Source: Timema cristinae (taxonomy: Eukaryota; Arthropoda; Insecta; Phasmatodea; Timematidae). From it: a DNA stretch of 64,000 nucleotides. The position numbers and the translations under genes were made by a program. Position 1 is the stretch's first letter, and every line of letters starts with the position of its first letter. This document shows, piece after piece, positions 11,690-23,149 of this stretch. The notes under the pieces were generated by a model that saw only the letters and a list, made by a program, of their open reading frames with translations, was not told where the DNA came from and did no database searches. Location of the stretch: the NCBI GenBank assembly GCA_039000515.1, contig JBCFYV010000012.1, positions 28,721,305 to 28,785,304 of the forward strand, in the 5' to 3' direction.

Positions 11690-13260
11690 CAGTTAATTTA
11701 TTTATTTTCCTTTATGGTAGATCTATTATGTTTGATATAAGTGAATCCGAAGATATGAGAAGCACATGCAGAGGGTCTTCAATATTTTGTTTCCTAATAA
11801 TCTTGCAAGTATTGTCTTCGTGAAAGTAGTGATGTTCTTTGTGCCTTGCTTTTAAGACCTCCTCACTCAACTGACCTATTGAAAGCAGAATAGTCCACAA
11901 CGTCTGTCCCGTGATTTAAAATTTTGTTAACACTATCTGGCATTTTGAACCATTCATACAATTCCTTTAAAGAGATATAATTTTTCATGGGCATATTGTT
12001 GAAATGCTTTAGTTCGCAGCTCGTATCCACAAGATACGGCTTGTAAAATCACTGAAAATCGCGATATTGGGGTTTCACAAACACTGATGATATCTGCTGC
12101 CTTTTTAAGCTCCTTAAAAAATTGACAATCTGGGTTGCCATAATTCGTATTTCCACTACCCTGTTGGATGACATCCACAAGTATACCAGTTTCTCGTTGA
12201 TATTTCGAGATTATCTTAGGTTTTTTTCCTTCATAGACACCTTTAAATTCAGGTACTTGAATATGCCAGGTTTTAATACTTAATCGGTATTATTGGGGGC
12301 TTGTATATGTGTATATTGTTTTTAACTACGTTTACTGTGTTGTTTTGGCGCCAAGAAACTTGGTTGGCGTCTTTTTTTTTTAACGGTATTCTGCACGCGC
12401 GCATTACTGGTCGTGGGCAGCCAGTCTCGCTTTGGATGTCGTCCCGTGTGTATCTTAGTGTCGTATACCATAAACATTCCGTGGTTGTGAATACTAAACT
12501 ATACAGTCCACTTCCTACCAAACAGGTATGATGTATGCAAAATGCATTAAAAATATAGGATATACGCAAGTAACGAAGACAATTCGTATTGAAACGTGCT
12601 TTTGTTGCAGGGTCTTTCCATAATAGCATTTATGTCGTTCATAAGCTTTGGTGTTGCGTTGCAAATGTAATAACCTTTGGTTGAGGAATTTCCTGTGAGA
12701 GCGTTTGATATTTTACTATCCAACATTAAATCAATGTTGGATATTAAAATATCAAACGCTCTCACAGGAAATTCCTCTACCCAAGGTTATTACATTTGCA
12801 ATTAATATATGTTGCACATTTATACCGCTCTCCGTCGAATTTGTTCTGCTTGGTGTTATTGTTGATATATTTTGTCCTTCTATGTATTCGCTTTTCTGAT
12901 CTTCCACGTCTTGTTTTTCTTTTGTAACTGGTTTCTTTTCGGAATGCCAAATTTGGCAGAACAAGAACTAGTATTTAGCTATATTATTTCTTCGGTGTTG
13001 TTGATTCTTTCTTGCAATCATTCGTAATAGCACAATTGACGTTAGTAAAAATTGGAATCCGTAGAATCTTAGCCCTCCAAACATTTTTGTTTGCATGTTA
13101 AGTGACTGGAGCTTCCATCAAAACCCCATTTATTATGAATGTCCAATGTTTAAATGGCAGTATCTGCTACTACGTGAGTAATTACCTCTTTTTGAGCTGC
13201 TGACAAATGTTGAACAATGTGATTGAGGAGAGACTACAATTTCACCTCCCCCACAGTTCC
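11690..13260 (-). pseudogene. Decayed member of an unnamed high-copy protein family (family U1)
   Basis: Read on the minus strand, scattered frames spell one protein in order: QHLSAAQKEVI and KWGFDGSSS near 13090-13220, SEKKPVTKEKQDVE near 12900, SNALTGNSSTKGYYIC near 12700, NATPKLMNDINAIMER, then VDVIQQGSGNTNYGN near 12170, and IGQLSEEVLKARHKEHHYF near 11870 to LLISSDSLISNI. I remember a large uncharacterised family in hemipteran and other invertebrate genomes with this order (GFDGSS, ALTGTSS..CYICGAT, GSGNTNDGN, PIGQLSEEAQEARNK, LLSSDP), but I know no function. Many frameshifts and stops are present, a non-matching stretch of about 230 bp lies at 12273-12505, and an inverted duplication of the coding sequence sits at 12660-12800. 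No terminal repeats found. Confidence 0.55.
12660..12800. repeat. Near-perfect 141-bp palindrome inside family U1 pseudogene
   Basis: Arms of about 69 bp (12660-12729 and 12733-12800) differ at only a few positions around a loop of about 4 nt. The left arm is the pseudogene's own coding strand (through SNALTGNSSTKGYYIC); the right arm is the same sequence inverted, so it is a local inverted duplication and not a transposon insertion. Confidence 0.85.
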
Positions 13261-13606
13261 AGTTACTTATATTATTGGAGTAGCACTCCATTTTTACTTT
13301 TAATATTTTGTCGTAAGGAGGATAGATGTCACAATTTCTTTCTTTTGATTTTTTTTTTTTTTTTCCAATTTCCTTTACTGTGATTTCGTCAATTTAGTGT
13401 CAGTAATAAATGTCAGGGCCTATTCCAGAGTATATGGTCACACATATTTTTTTGTTGTTTTAAAATTAATTTATAAGAATTTTAATCAATTAAATTAAGT
13501 TAAATTTTAGTATGATTATTTTAAAAGAAATAAGTTAAATTTAAGAGTACTATTTAACATATTTACATTATTATTAAAGAGCTTTCTTTATGACATGAGC
13601 AATATT
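13261..13606. other. AT-rich spacer with poly-T tract
   Basis: It holds a long T-run near 13350 and no gene. Confidence 0.4.
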
Positions 13607-13609
13607 TAA

Positions 13610-13700
13610 ACATCGGGAATAACATCTTAGTCCCAATCTGAAGACCTGATTACCCCATCATCAGGTCTTCAGTGTGGGACTATGTTGTTATTCCCGATGT
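13610..13700. mobile_element. 91-bp hairpin MITE with TAA duplication
   Basis: Arms of about 40 bp starting ACATCGGGAATAACA pair almost completely around a short loop (TACCCCATC). The element is flanked by TAA on both sides (13607-13609, 13701-13703), matching the TWA target preference of PIF/Harbinger. The superfamily is inferred only from that 3-bp duplication. Confidence 0.6.
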
Positions 13701-13909
13701 TAACCCATGAAAATTGAGGAAGTACTGAGACTTTCCTGCACAGACCATATTGAACCCATTTTGGGTTCCCGCGCGTTCTCTGGCCTCTCACAGCCGGGAA
13801 CCGGTGCCAAGCATCCCACCAAATTTGCACTGTTTAAGCTCTAAGCCAATACATGTCGTCGTCACCCGGCCAAAAGTTGCAACAAATTATATAATGAGAG
13901 GAATTAAAA

Positions 13910-14175
13910 GGGTGACCTGGTGGTCTAGGGGTAAGCTGTCAGACTTCTGTGCTGGCGGCCGGGGTTCAATCCTCGATCCCGGCACAGATTTATCTGATTA
14001 CCAAACCCTTCCTTCACCTCTGGCAAGACATCTTGTGAATGTGAGGAATGCCAGGCCTCCACCGTGGTTCGGATTCCACGTTAAACTGTAGGTCCTTCAT
14101 TTAATCTCACAATCACCCTACCATTACACATTAGCGTAAGTGCGTATAACCCAAACGGGTAGTAAGACGCGGTGC

Positions 14176-14244
<69 letters not shown>
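13910..14244 (+). mobile_element. Full-length tRNA-derived SINE, family 1, with long (TAA)n tail
   Basis: Head, body and shared tail are nearly identical to the copy at 686-960, followed by about 65 bp of (TAA)n at 14177-14240. A perfect 11-bp duplication (AGGAATTAAAA) lies at 13899-13909 and 14245-14255. High identity and an undecayed tail suggest a relatively recent insertion. Poly-Ile and poly-Leu frames on the minus strand here are artefacts of the microsatellite. Confidence 0.93.
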
Positions 14245-14245
<1 letters not shown>

Positions 14246-14255
14246 GGAATTAAAA

Positions 14256-15142
14256 CAACACACATAAGGAACGTTTCTTTATTCAAATTTTTTAAACGTA
14301 AAATTTTTCCTTTTTGGTTACACTTCTTTAATAACAATCAATTAATTATTTATATGATCTTGTATTTATAATATATCATAACTGAGTAAAGCATAGCTTG
14401 GATGACACATCTGTTGATTTCCATTAAAACTACAACTAATTATGTCTCTATAGTTAATACAAGTAAATTTTATACACCATTTGACTCGAATAACAAGTCC
14501 TTAACACTAAACCCTTTATAATATATTAATAATTTTGTGAAATAAGCTACACGTTATGTCTTAACTTTCATTTTAATGTTTCAAGTTGATTTTATACTGT
14601 TAATTTATTTTACATGTGTAAGGTTCATGAATAACAACCTAGTCAATTATTTTAACCTTTCTATTAATCATATTTCCATTGTCACTGTTTAAACTCTTAA
14701 ACATTACGGACCATATATTTCTTGTCAACATATTTTCAAACTATTTACTAGTATATTTAATTATCCAACTAATTAGTTCACTATTGTTGTCATACTAATT
14801 AACCTAATATTTTTGTTAAGTCATATTTTATTTGCACAGATTTATATTTTTTCCTTGTTAATGCTAATTAGCTTCAGAACTTTATTATTTAATAATATCA
14901 ATGATGATTTTTTAGAAGTGTTATTGTTCATGTTTTATTTGACTTAATTTCCTGATATAGTAGTTTCTCATTGAATAAATTATTTTCACGTTTTTTTTAA
15001 AATATTTATATTGTTTAGTTTACCAAAGAAGTTGTACCAATTAATCTACTTAGCTCTTCCATCCAAGTACGTTCCTTATATTATAAATATTAGTCAATTA
15101 GTCAACTAATAGTAATATCACTTATAAAACATATTACAACTG
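14256..15142. other. AT-rich spacer
   Basis: No gene, tandem repeat or element recognised. Confidence 0.45.
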
Positions 15143-15759
15143 TAACACAGGTCTGCAACGAATTTTTTTTTAAAATCTAAACATTGATTCTTATAGATTT
15201 TTAGATGCTGATTTCAGTAAAAATAGTTTAAAAAAACTCCATCACGTAACAGTTTTTGACAAACTCAAATTTTATATTTTAATATCCAACCCTTATTGTG
15301 TATTAAGCTTCTAAGCAAAAAATTTCATATCTTAAAAATAAATAGCCTTCATCTGATCAAGGTGTATTATAAATAAAGAGGTTTCAAATAGAGAGGGGAA
15401 GGAGGGATGTAAGCGGGGTGATTTGGGAACAATGAGTGGCAGTGCCTTGAGTCATAAAGAGAATTTTAGAAACATGTTTACTGAGTTTCTTAAGACAGTG
15501 ATTAAGATAACGTGATGATTCACTTCATTTGGTTTTCCTCTCTTCATATTAAGACTAAGGGATAAAAGTGATGATTCACTTCCTTTTTGTTTTCCCCTCC
15601 CCACATTATTTCATTTCATTTCTTTGAATGTTTGCTCAGTTTCAAATCAATCTTTGAGAGACAAGGTTGTCACATACAGTGTAAAATCACTGCTCAAGTT
15701 TTTTTTCCATCAGCTGTTGAGTTTTATTTGTGGTTTTAATCTGATTTTAAATGTGCTAA

Positions 15760-17481
15760 ATGGCTTCAAGGGGTTGTATTAATTCAGCTAACAATTTTTG
15801 TTACATTTGTGGTGACTTTGTAGTAAAGAAACAACAAAGAAACATTACATATTTTGTTGAAAAAGTGTACTATGCATATTTCGGTGTGAAACTTTGTGAC
15901 TAGGATAAGTCGTGGGCCCCACATAAAGTGTGCTCTATATATGTCGAAGAACTCAGACAGTGGTCAAAAGGTAGGAAACAATCTTTTCGTTTTGGGGTCC
16001 CAGTGATCTGGAGGGAACCCCAAAATCACAGTGATGACTGCTACTTTTGTTCGTGTAGCGTTAAAGGGTTCCATTTAAAAAATAAGAAAGATATTTTATA
16101 TCCAAACCTTCCATCGGCTATGCGTCCTGTACCTCATGGCCCAGGAATACCCATATCTAGATAAACTAGACGAGATTCCCGATGACTCTGATAATGAAGC
16201 CCATGATTTTGATGAAGAATTTCAAGATGTTTCAGAGAGCAGCGAGCCCAAACTTTTTTCACAGATTGAATTGAATGATTTAGTCAGAGACTTGGGTCTT
16301 CCTAAAGATTCTTCAGAACTGTTAGGATCAAGGCTAAAGGAAAAGAACTTATTGGCCCCAGGTACCTCTTTTTCATGGTTCAGAAACAGAGAAAAATATT
16401 TTATTCCATATTTTATTCCATATTTTTTTTCCATATTTTATTCCATATTTTATTCCATATTTTTCTGGTTTATTGTAGCAATGTCCCTGGATTGATGGTG
16501 AGGTTTAACATACAGTATGACGTAAACGAGTGGAGCCCCTTTATTGACTCGTCAAAAAGAAGCCTCAAAGCAGTGCTTCTCCACAATAGTAATAAATATG
16601 CTTCCGTACCTGTAGGGTATTCTGTGTACTTGAAAGAATGCTACGAGAATTTAGCCTTAATTCTCACCAAACTGAATTACAATGATCATGGATGGACTAT
16701 ATGTGGTGATCTTAAAGTACTTTCCATGCTTCTTGGGCAGCAGGGAGGTTACACTAAGTACCCTTACTTCTTGTGTGAATGGGATAGCTGGGATAGAAGG
16801 CAGCACTTGGTTAAAAAGGACTGACCATGTAGGGCTACATTAGAACCTGGAAGCAAAAATGTAGTAAGGAAAACCTTGGTTGATCCAAGAAAAGTCCTCC
16901 TGCCTCCTCTTTATATCAAGCTTGGTTTAATGAAGCAGTTTGTAAATGTTCTGTCAAAAGAAGGAGAGTGTTTTAAATACTTGTGTAACAAGTTTTCTGG
17001 ACTGTCAGAAGCGAAACTGAAAGAAGGTCTTTTTGTCGGTCCAGATATCCGGAAACTTCTGAAAGACGGAGTCTTTAAAACAAAAATTGAAGTTCTTGAA
17101 AAAGATGACTGGAAAGCTTTCAGAGAAGTTGTAACGAAATTTCTCTGAAAAAATAAGGACCCCAACTTCAAGTTTATAGTGGAAAACATGCTCATCAAAT
17201 TCAAGGACTTGGGTTGTTCGATGAACTTGAAAGTGCACTTCCTGAATTCTCATTTGGACTACTTTCCCGAAAATCTTGGTGCTTTAAGTGAAGAGCAAGG
17301 GGAAAGATTCCATCAAGACATCAAGGAGATGGAACGCAGATACCAAGGCAGATGGAACATCAACATGATGGTAGACTACTGTTGGATGCTGTACAGAGAA
17401 GAGCCGAAAGCTGTCTAAAAGAGAAAAACCTCAAAAAGGAGCTTTGAGTATAAAATAAAAAGGCAGTATAAGGGCTTGTAA
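15760..17481 (+). pseudogene. Unnamed high-copy protein (family U2), candidate transposase, broken
   Basis: ATG at 15760 opens a protein readable almost end to end. In order it has a cysteine-rich N terminus (NFCYICGDF), FVEKVYYAYFGVKLCD, WREPQNHSDDCYFC, YPNLPSAMRPVPHGPG, an acidic stretch, LFSQIELNDLVRDLGLPKDS, SLKAVLLHNSNKYASVPVG, WTICGDLKVLSMLLGQQGGY, YFLCEWDSWDRR, LGLMKQFVNVL, LNSHLDYFPENLG, SEEQGERFHQDIKEMERRY and a Lys/Arg-rich end. I remember large numbers of such uncharacterised proteins in invertebrate genomes. Its position between terminal inverted repeats suggests a transposase; the acidic residues in CGDLK, SHLDYF and EEQGERFHQD are possible catalytic ones, which is inference. Breaks: stops at 15901, 16822, 17146 and 17416, a frameshift near 16150, and a 12-bp microsatellite with frameshift at about 16396-16467. 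Confidence 0.65.
16396..16467 (+). repeat. 12-bp microsatellite (TTTTATTCCATA)n inside the U2 pseudogene
   Basis: About six imperfect units replace the residues expected between FRNREK and VYCSNVPG, giving a repetitive Phe/Ile/Tyr/Ser translation and moving the frame. Confidence 0.75.
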
Positions 17482-17899
17482 GCCTTGGTAAGTGTTGAGA
17501 ATGGCTTAGCTTAATTTTTTTTGTAAATAAAACTTTTTTTTTAATAAATAAGTTTTAAGCACTATACACAAACTGAGCCCTTTTTATATATTTTGATATC
17601 CAATTTGTGAAAAATCCTTACGTGATAAAGAAAATCGGAGATCATTTTTGAAATCAGCATACCAAAAACCATAAGAATCACCCATTACATTAAAAACAAT
17701 TTTCAACAATCCAAATTTTGCAGGCCTGTGTAATATTAAACAGATTTTACCACTTTTCTACTATTGTCTTTTTTTTATTCTGCACTTGAATCTTTACTAA
17801 ACACTTTAGGGGGTAGGGAAGTATAAAGCCCTAAAATCGTAAGTGTAATGGACCCAAAGACTGCTGTCACCAACCTTGGACTTCAAGCCTATCCTGATA

Positions 17900-18680
17900 T
17901 ATAATTTTCAATTTCGAATCAAATCCGAATCTTGGGTAAATGAATCAAATTGAATCTGAACCGAATCTTATTCTTAAAATAAGTTTGAGTCGAGTATAAA
18001 TCGAATCTCATGCTAAATTCATTTTATCCAACTGAATCCTAGTCGAATATCATGCTTAAAACGAATTGAATAAAATATTTTATTTTAAAAATACGTTAAT
18101 TCCCGAATCGAATAATTTATTTTAGTCATACTATGATAATGTTTCAAATCAAATCTGTGTTAAATATTCTACTATGTTAAGTATCCGAATCTAATCTAAT
18201 AATAAGAGATTTCCAAAACTGTTTATAAACATTTTAGATATATTTTAGGTTTATAAAAAAGTAACCATTAGCACTAACCTCAAAAAGTGAACAACCAAAT
18301 AAGGACAACACACAATTTTAATCAACATGCAAAGGTAGATTAATAGTTACTAAGATGTGAGCGTAGCTACTTTTTTGAAATACAAATATCCACTCTCTCA
18401 AACAATTGTCCGGCATGTGATTCAATCACAATCTGAATCTCAAGCTAATTGCTCTCTTAGCTCTAGCACGTAACTTGTTTCCAGTCTGATTATATTGATT
18501 TTTTAAGTAGGGCTGAATTACAGGTTCAAATTTTCAGCTGAACACATCATATCCAAATTTAGGATCTATCTGGATTTGAGATTTCAAATCATTTTCGAAT
18601 ATTCCTCTATTGAAATTCAAAATATCGAATCCGAATCTTAGTAAAATTCGGATCCAGATTCGAAACTTTGAATGCTCGTA
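17900..18680. repeat. Degenerate GAATC-rich repeat
   Basis: Dozens of diverged AATCGAATC and AATCCGAATC words occur in both orientations. The left and right ends have weakly inverted similarity, so an old MITE is possible. No coding potential. Confidence 0.45.
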
Positions 18681-19300
18681 CAAGCCTACTGGGCTTTTTC
18701 TATTTTTAACGTATTTTCATTTTTTCCTTTGTCCAAGGTACCGCCAAAATACTCTGAATAATTTTGAAATACTTAGCATAGAATCTTTTTTACAAAACTA
18801 CCAATAAAGTTGGAAACTGTTCACCCTCTGCTTCGCACAAAATCTTTTGTTTATTAAATTCCTTGTAGCTATGGATTATTCTGTAAAGATAGACAAGGCG
18901 TAATTTAGAATAACATAAATAAATAAAAACGCACGCCAATTTTTCTTATGTTACAAAATATTCAAGCAACCTAATCAAAACAAAAATTTTAGTAAACAAG
19001 TAATTGTTATCGATGACAAAGAAAACTCATTAAGATCGAGAAAAACAAAAGCCATTTTTATTAAAATGGTAGTTTCAAATTGAGTATTTTATCAAAAATA
19101 ATATTTAAACTGGTAGTGAGCTATTTTGTAATGTTTGTTTTTTACATAATTTACATAAACAATAATTATTAAGCACATTGTTTTGTTTATTTATTTTCAC
19201 TTAATTATAAAGTGTCACTATTTCTAGTACAAAATCTATTATGGTCATTCTACTATTAAACTATTACTGCACCATTTTAAAAAGCTCATATAATTAAACT

Positions 19301-19600
19301 TAAATAATGATTCAATGATTTAAAATCATTACAGATCAAGAGTTATAAGGGTTAAAACTTGCTATTAATATTGATATTACTCTAATTGTTATTATAATTA
19401 TTGTTAATACTATTAATATTATAAATACTATAAATATGTCGTTGTGTACACTTCATATTAATGTCTTGTTATAATAAATTTCAGTTCCATACATTTTATT
19501 CTTTACCTTAACAATGGTACGTAAAGATAATAACAAATCAAGTTTGACCCCTGATAGTTTGTGGACTGTGATGATTTGAAATCATTGAATCACTATTTAG
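19301..19600. mobile_element. 300-bp MITE with 60-bp imperfect inverted ends
   Basis: The left arm 19301-19361 and right arm 19539-19600 share TAAATARTGATTCAATGATT and continue through ATCATTACAG-like and GGGTNAAACTTG blocks. I could not define a target duplication. Confidence 0.6.
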
Positions 19601-20860
19601 ATATATATTTATACAACTTTTAATATCGTTCAGTAACATTTTTATCGTCGAATAAACACTGACTTAAAAGGAACAATTTGTGTGAACGGTTAATCCAAGA
19701 TATATCGTTATTGTTGTTCGAAATCTCTTTCAATGCCTGCTAAACACTCCAAACATTAATTATCACATGAGAAGCTTGATTATAAGATTAACTTAGAAAA
19801 TGCCCTCTGTAAACTCATTAAAAACTATTTCGGTGGAAATAATCAAAAGCAGTAATAATTAAAGTACTGACATCATTAATCTTCAAAAGCGGCACCAATT
19901 CCCCGCTTTCCTCCCCCCGTCCCATAGCTAAACATCATCCCTCCAGTTAAACTTCACCTTCCCAACCTCTTGGGCTTCTATACCACCACGTATTTCAGGC
20001 AGCAAAGACAAAATACATTTCAGTCTCTTTCCCCAAACAAAATAAAACACTATTAAAGTGTAACTGACAGCAAAGTTTCTTATCCCAACTACAATTTAGG
20101 AATAACAGAAAATAAACAAATAACAATGTTGTTTTATTTCCTTAAAATTGTATGCACCATTAGTATTTTAGCTAAAGTAAAAAAAAAAAGTTTACAATAA
20201 ACATAATTCAAGTAAAGTTTACAGCGTATTGATGTACAATTTGAAGACAACAATGATAAGTTTAAAGCATATGTGTGTTAAAATATGTTTCTCTCGGGGT
20301 TGAGTATGTGTTGATTTTATCTCGGTGATGAATATCCTCGTTCTCTGCCGTGGTGGAAGGAAGTAAGGTGAAACCGTCCAGTCCTTAAAACTCGTCCGTT
20401 TCTGCGCATGACGTCAGCTTAGGGGGACTCGCTATACTGCGAGCATTGGTGCCGTGACACGTTCTCAAGTAAACTTTAGGTTTCAACAATATGCCTTATA
20501 TAAATCACTACATAATAATGTAGAAGGGTGTAGAAATATTTTAGAATATTTGTAGCAAGAATAATATTGGTGTGAGATAATGAAATTACATATATTTTAA
20601 CATTATTAAACAAATGAACTAACTTGTTAATTCCATCAAATAAGGAAAATAAAAATAATACATTAATATTTTACTACTCAAAATATTATAATGCACACGT
20701 TAAAGAACATAACTCTATCAATATTAAATAAAATAATGAATTTGAAACAAAAACCTTGACTTGAACGAATAAAGCACAAGAAAATCTTTTATTAATTTAC
20801 AAAAGAAAAAATATAAAATATAATATGTAACCAAGAAAAGCAAAATAAAATATTTTAAAC
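19601..20860. other. Spacer with a GC-richer patch near 20290-20460
   Basis: No gene recognised. The patch contains a TGACGTCA-like site (20409), which alone does not make a promoter. Confidence 0.35.
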
Positions 20861-20874
20861 CACTATTAAATAAA

Positions 20875-20925
20875 TTATTATTATTATTATTAGCACCGCG
20901 TCTTACTACCCGTTCGGGTTATACG
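20875..20925 (-). mobile_element. 51-bp SINE tail insertion (extreme 5' truncation)
   Basis: Only the shared SINE tail and its (TAA)n end are present, yet a perfect 14-bp duplication (CACTATTAAATAAA) lies at 20861-20874 and 20926-20939. It was therefore inserted by retrotransposition as a 51-bp piece. The tail is common to families 1 and 2, so the family cannot be told. Confidence 0.9.
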
Positions 20926-20939
20926 CACTATTAAATAAA

Positions 20940-23118
20940 GATATATTCCTTTGTCATTATAAGCACCTATTTTATAACTGCAATATTAAGGCCACATCTT
21001 TTTATAATTTTTTTTTTAAATACCTTATTGGAAATTACTGTTTTTCCTTTCTCAATAAATATAAATTAATGCAATCGTGAACATTTTCAACATTGATATT
21101 TTGTATTCTATTAGATAAGGAAAGATGTCAAATTAAAAGATATGAAAAAGATAGAAATTAAATTACTAAAACAAATTATATTGACAATACCAATTAAGTG
21201 TATTATTTATGAAGAGTCAATGGACTGGTGGCAGAGTTGTTTACAACAGAAAATCAACTACAATCAACAACTGTGAGTGAAAGCAAATTATGTCATGAGA
21301 AAAAGTTTTTAATTAGGTTAAGAGTAATAAATTAAACCGTTAAAAACACATTAAAAATGTGAGTCGAAAAAGTACATGTACATAAAACAATAAACCATAT
21401 CAAAATACATGTGTTAAAGACAATTAGTTAAAATAAAACAGGGTGTATAATATTGATAAACAAGATAGAATTATGGTTAGAAATAGAGTCAAGGCTTTGC
21501 ATAAAAGTATTTAGTTGGGTTTTTTTTATCAAAAATTATATATATATGACCAAGGAACAATTTTTGCAAAATTGTATATATATATATATATATATATATG
21601 ACCGAGGCACAACTTTTGCTATTAAATATGAGTAAATGTCAAATAAGAATATCCAAGTCAATAAATCTTGCTCCTTTTTGAATATATAGGAAATTATGCC
21701 TATTTAAATCTGATTTGTTTGTTATTCCTATTTATTGGTGATGAATTTAAATTATCTATTAGTCTCATGGTTAAATTTAGTTAAGTGGATCATTCTACTA
21801 ATTGTGTATTATTCTTTTGAAAGATGAGATTAATATTGAAATTTAAAGTAACCTTTCATATTAATATATATATATGTATGTATATAACCTTTAAAATATT
21901 CTAGCAATACGTTAATAGTATTATGTAACAATATACGTGGTTTTCATACCTTTTATATATTATTATTACTATAAATAAACAATTTAAAATTGACCTCTTG
22001 TATTCCTTTTATACTGTGGTAAATTGGCTTGCTATCTTAAGAGCACCCATAGGTTATTTATTTCTGTTTAGTTATGTCATGAGGTTTCTAAGATTAGGGC
22101 ACAAGGGACGGTCGTCTTATAACTAGTTTCTGAAACCGAGTGAGTTGCGTGTGTCTGAGGAACAGTAGTCTGTTCTCAGACTATTAATAATTATTATAAT
22201 TAATAATTTAATAATTAATATTTATAATTAATAATTTAGTATCGATATTTATATTCATGTTGACGGAACAATGCACACTTCACATATGAAACGATACGTT
22301 GTGAGGCTGTCCGCTCGATTATGTAACAGATCTTATGGACTGAAAGTCTGAGGCTGACGACCATGAACGCTACCTCAGAACTCCAAGGAAGACAGATTCA
22401 AAATTGAAAGATAATCCGCTTTTTTTATTTCCTATTCTCTAATTTATTATACACAATGTCTCCTATTTATTTTTGTAGGGAGAATTCTTCAATATGCCTT
22501 GTAGGGTCTACAAACCAACACAAATAACATAACAGTAAACTATTAAAATATAATTTACATGTTAACACGGGATAATATTACAAGATATAATCTCTACAGT
22601 TTCATTTAGTGGGTTTATTCACCCAAGTACTATTCATGGAAACCATAGCTATTGGGTATTGAATCTTCATGACATTCAGTGGCGCTCTTGAGGGTTATTT
22701 CCTAAACTATATATTCCTGCTGAAGTGGGGTTCGGTGGCTCAATCGGGAAGGCTGCTCTTGGCCGATCATTAGCAGATGACGCGTAACAAATGGTACGAC
22801 ACAATCGCATAAACTGTCTCATATCGTGTATTATGGCTTCGAAGATAATTGTCATAAATATGTTCTGAGTAAATTACCGCTAAGAAGGTTTTCCTCATAA
22901 AAACAAACACATTTTTTAAATCATAAAAATCACTCTTTATATATATATTTTAAATAAAATTGTTCATATATATTTAACAAAATTCAAATTTATAAACATA
23001 TTTACCTGTAAATGACCCAAAACGTATTTAATATTTGTAAATACAAAAACGTATTCTTATTTATAATGAGAAACTATTATCATATTCTTTAATTTAATTC
23101 AATTTTTAAAGTCAATTT
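20940..23118. other. AT-rich sequence with microsatellites
   Basis: It contains a (TA)n run at about 21577-21599 and an AT-palindromic stretch near 22182-22240. A possible eroded tRNA-like SINE head (TGGCTCAATCGGGAAGG) lies near 22737. No gene recognised. Confidence 0.4.
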
Positions 23119-23149
23119 CAAATAAATTAAATATTTTATTTATTTTATA

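Larger units (their letters stand above)
15146..17730 (+). mobile_element. DNA transposon with long terminal inverted repeats, unclassified
   Basis: The ends read CACAGGTCTGCAA (15146) and, on the other strand, CACAGGCCTGCAA (17730). Inverted similarity continues inward through shared blocks TGATTCTTATRG, TGCTGATTTCA and ATCACGTAA, and more weakly to about 170 bp. Both sides are flanked by TAA (15143-15145, 17731-17733), a candidate 3-bp target duplication. The one coding region inside fills most of the element, so it is the obvious transposase candidate. The CACAGG terminus recalls the CMC (CACTA/Chapaev) group, but I cannot assign a superfamily. Confidence 0.7.

Noticed and set aside
12301..12531. 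76-codon plus-strand ORF and the overlapping 118-codon minus-strand ORF
   Set aside because: They lie in the part of the U1 pseudogene that does not match the family and show no motif of their own.
14081..14337. Poly-Ile and poly-Leu minus-strand ORFs
   Set aside because: Translations of the (TAA)n tail of a SINE.
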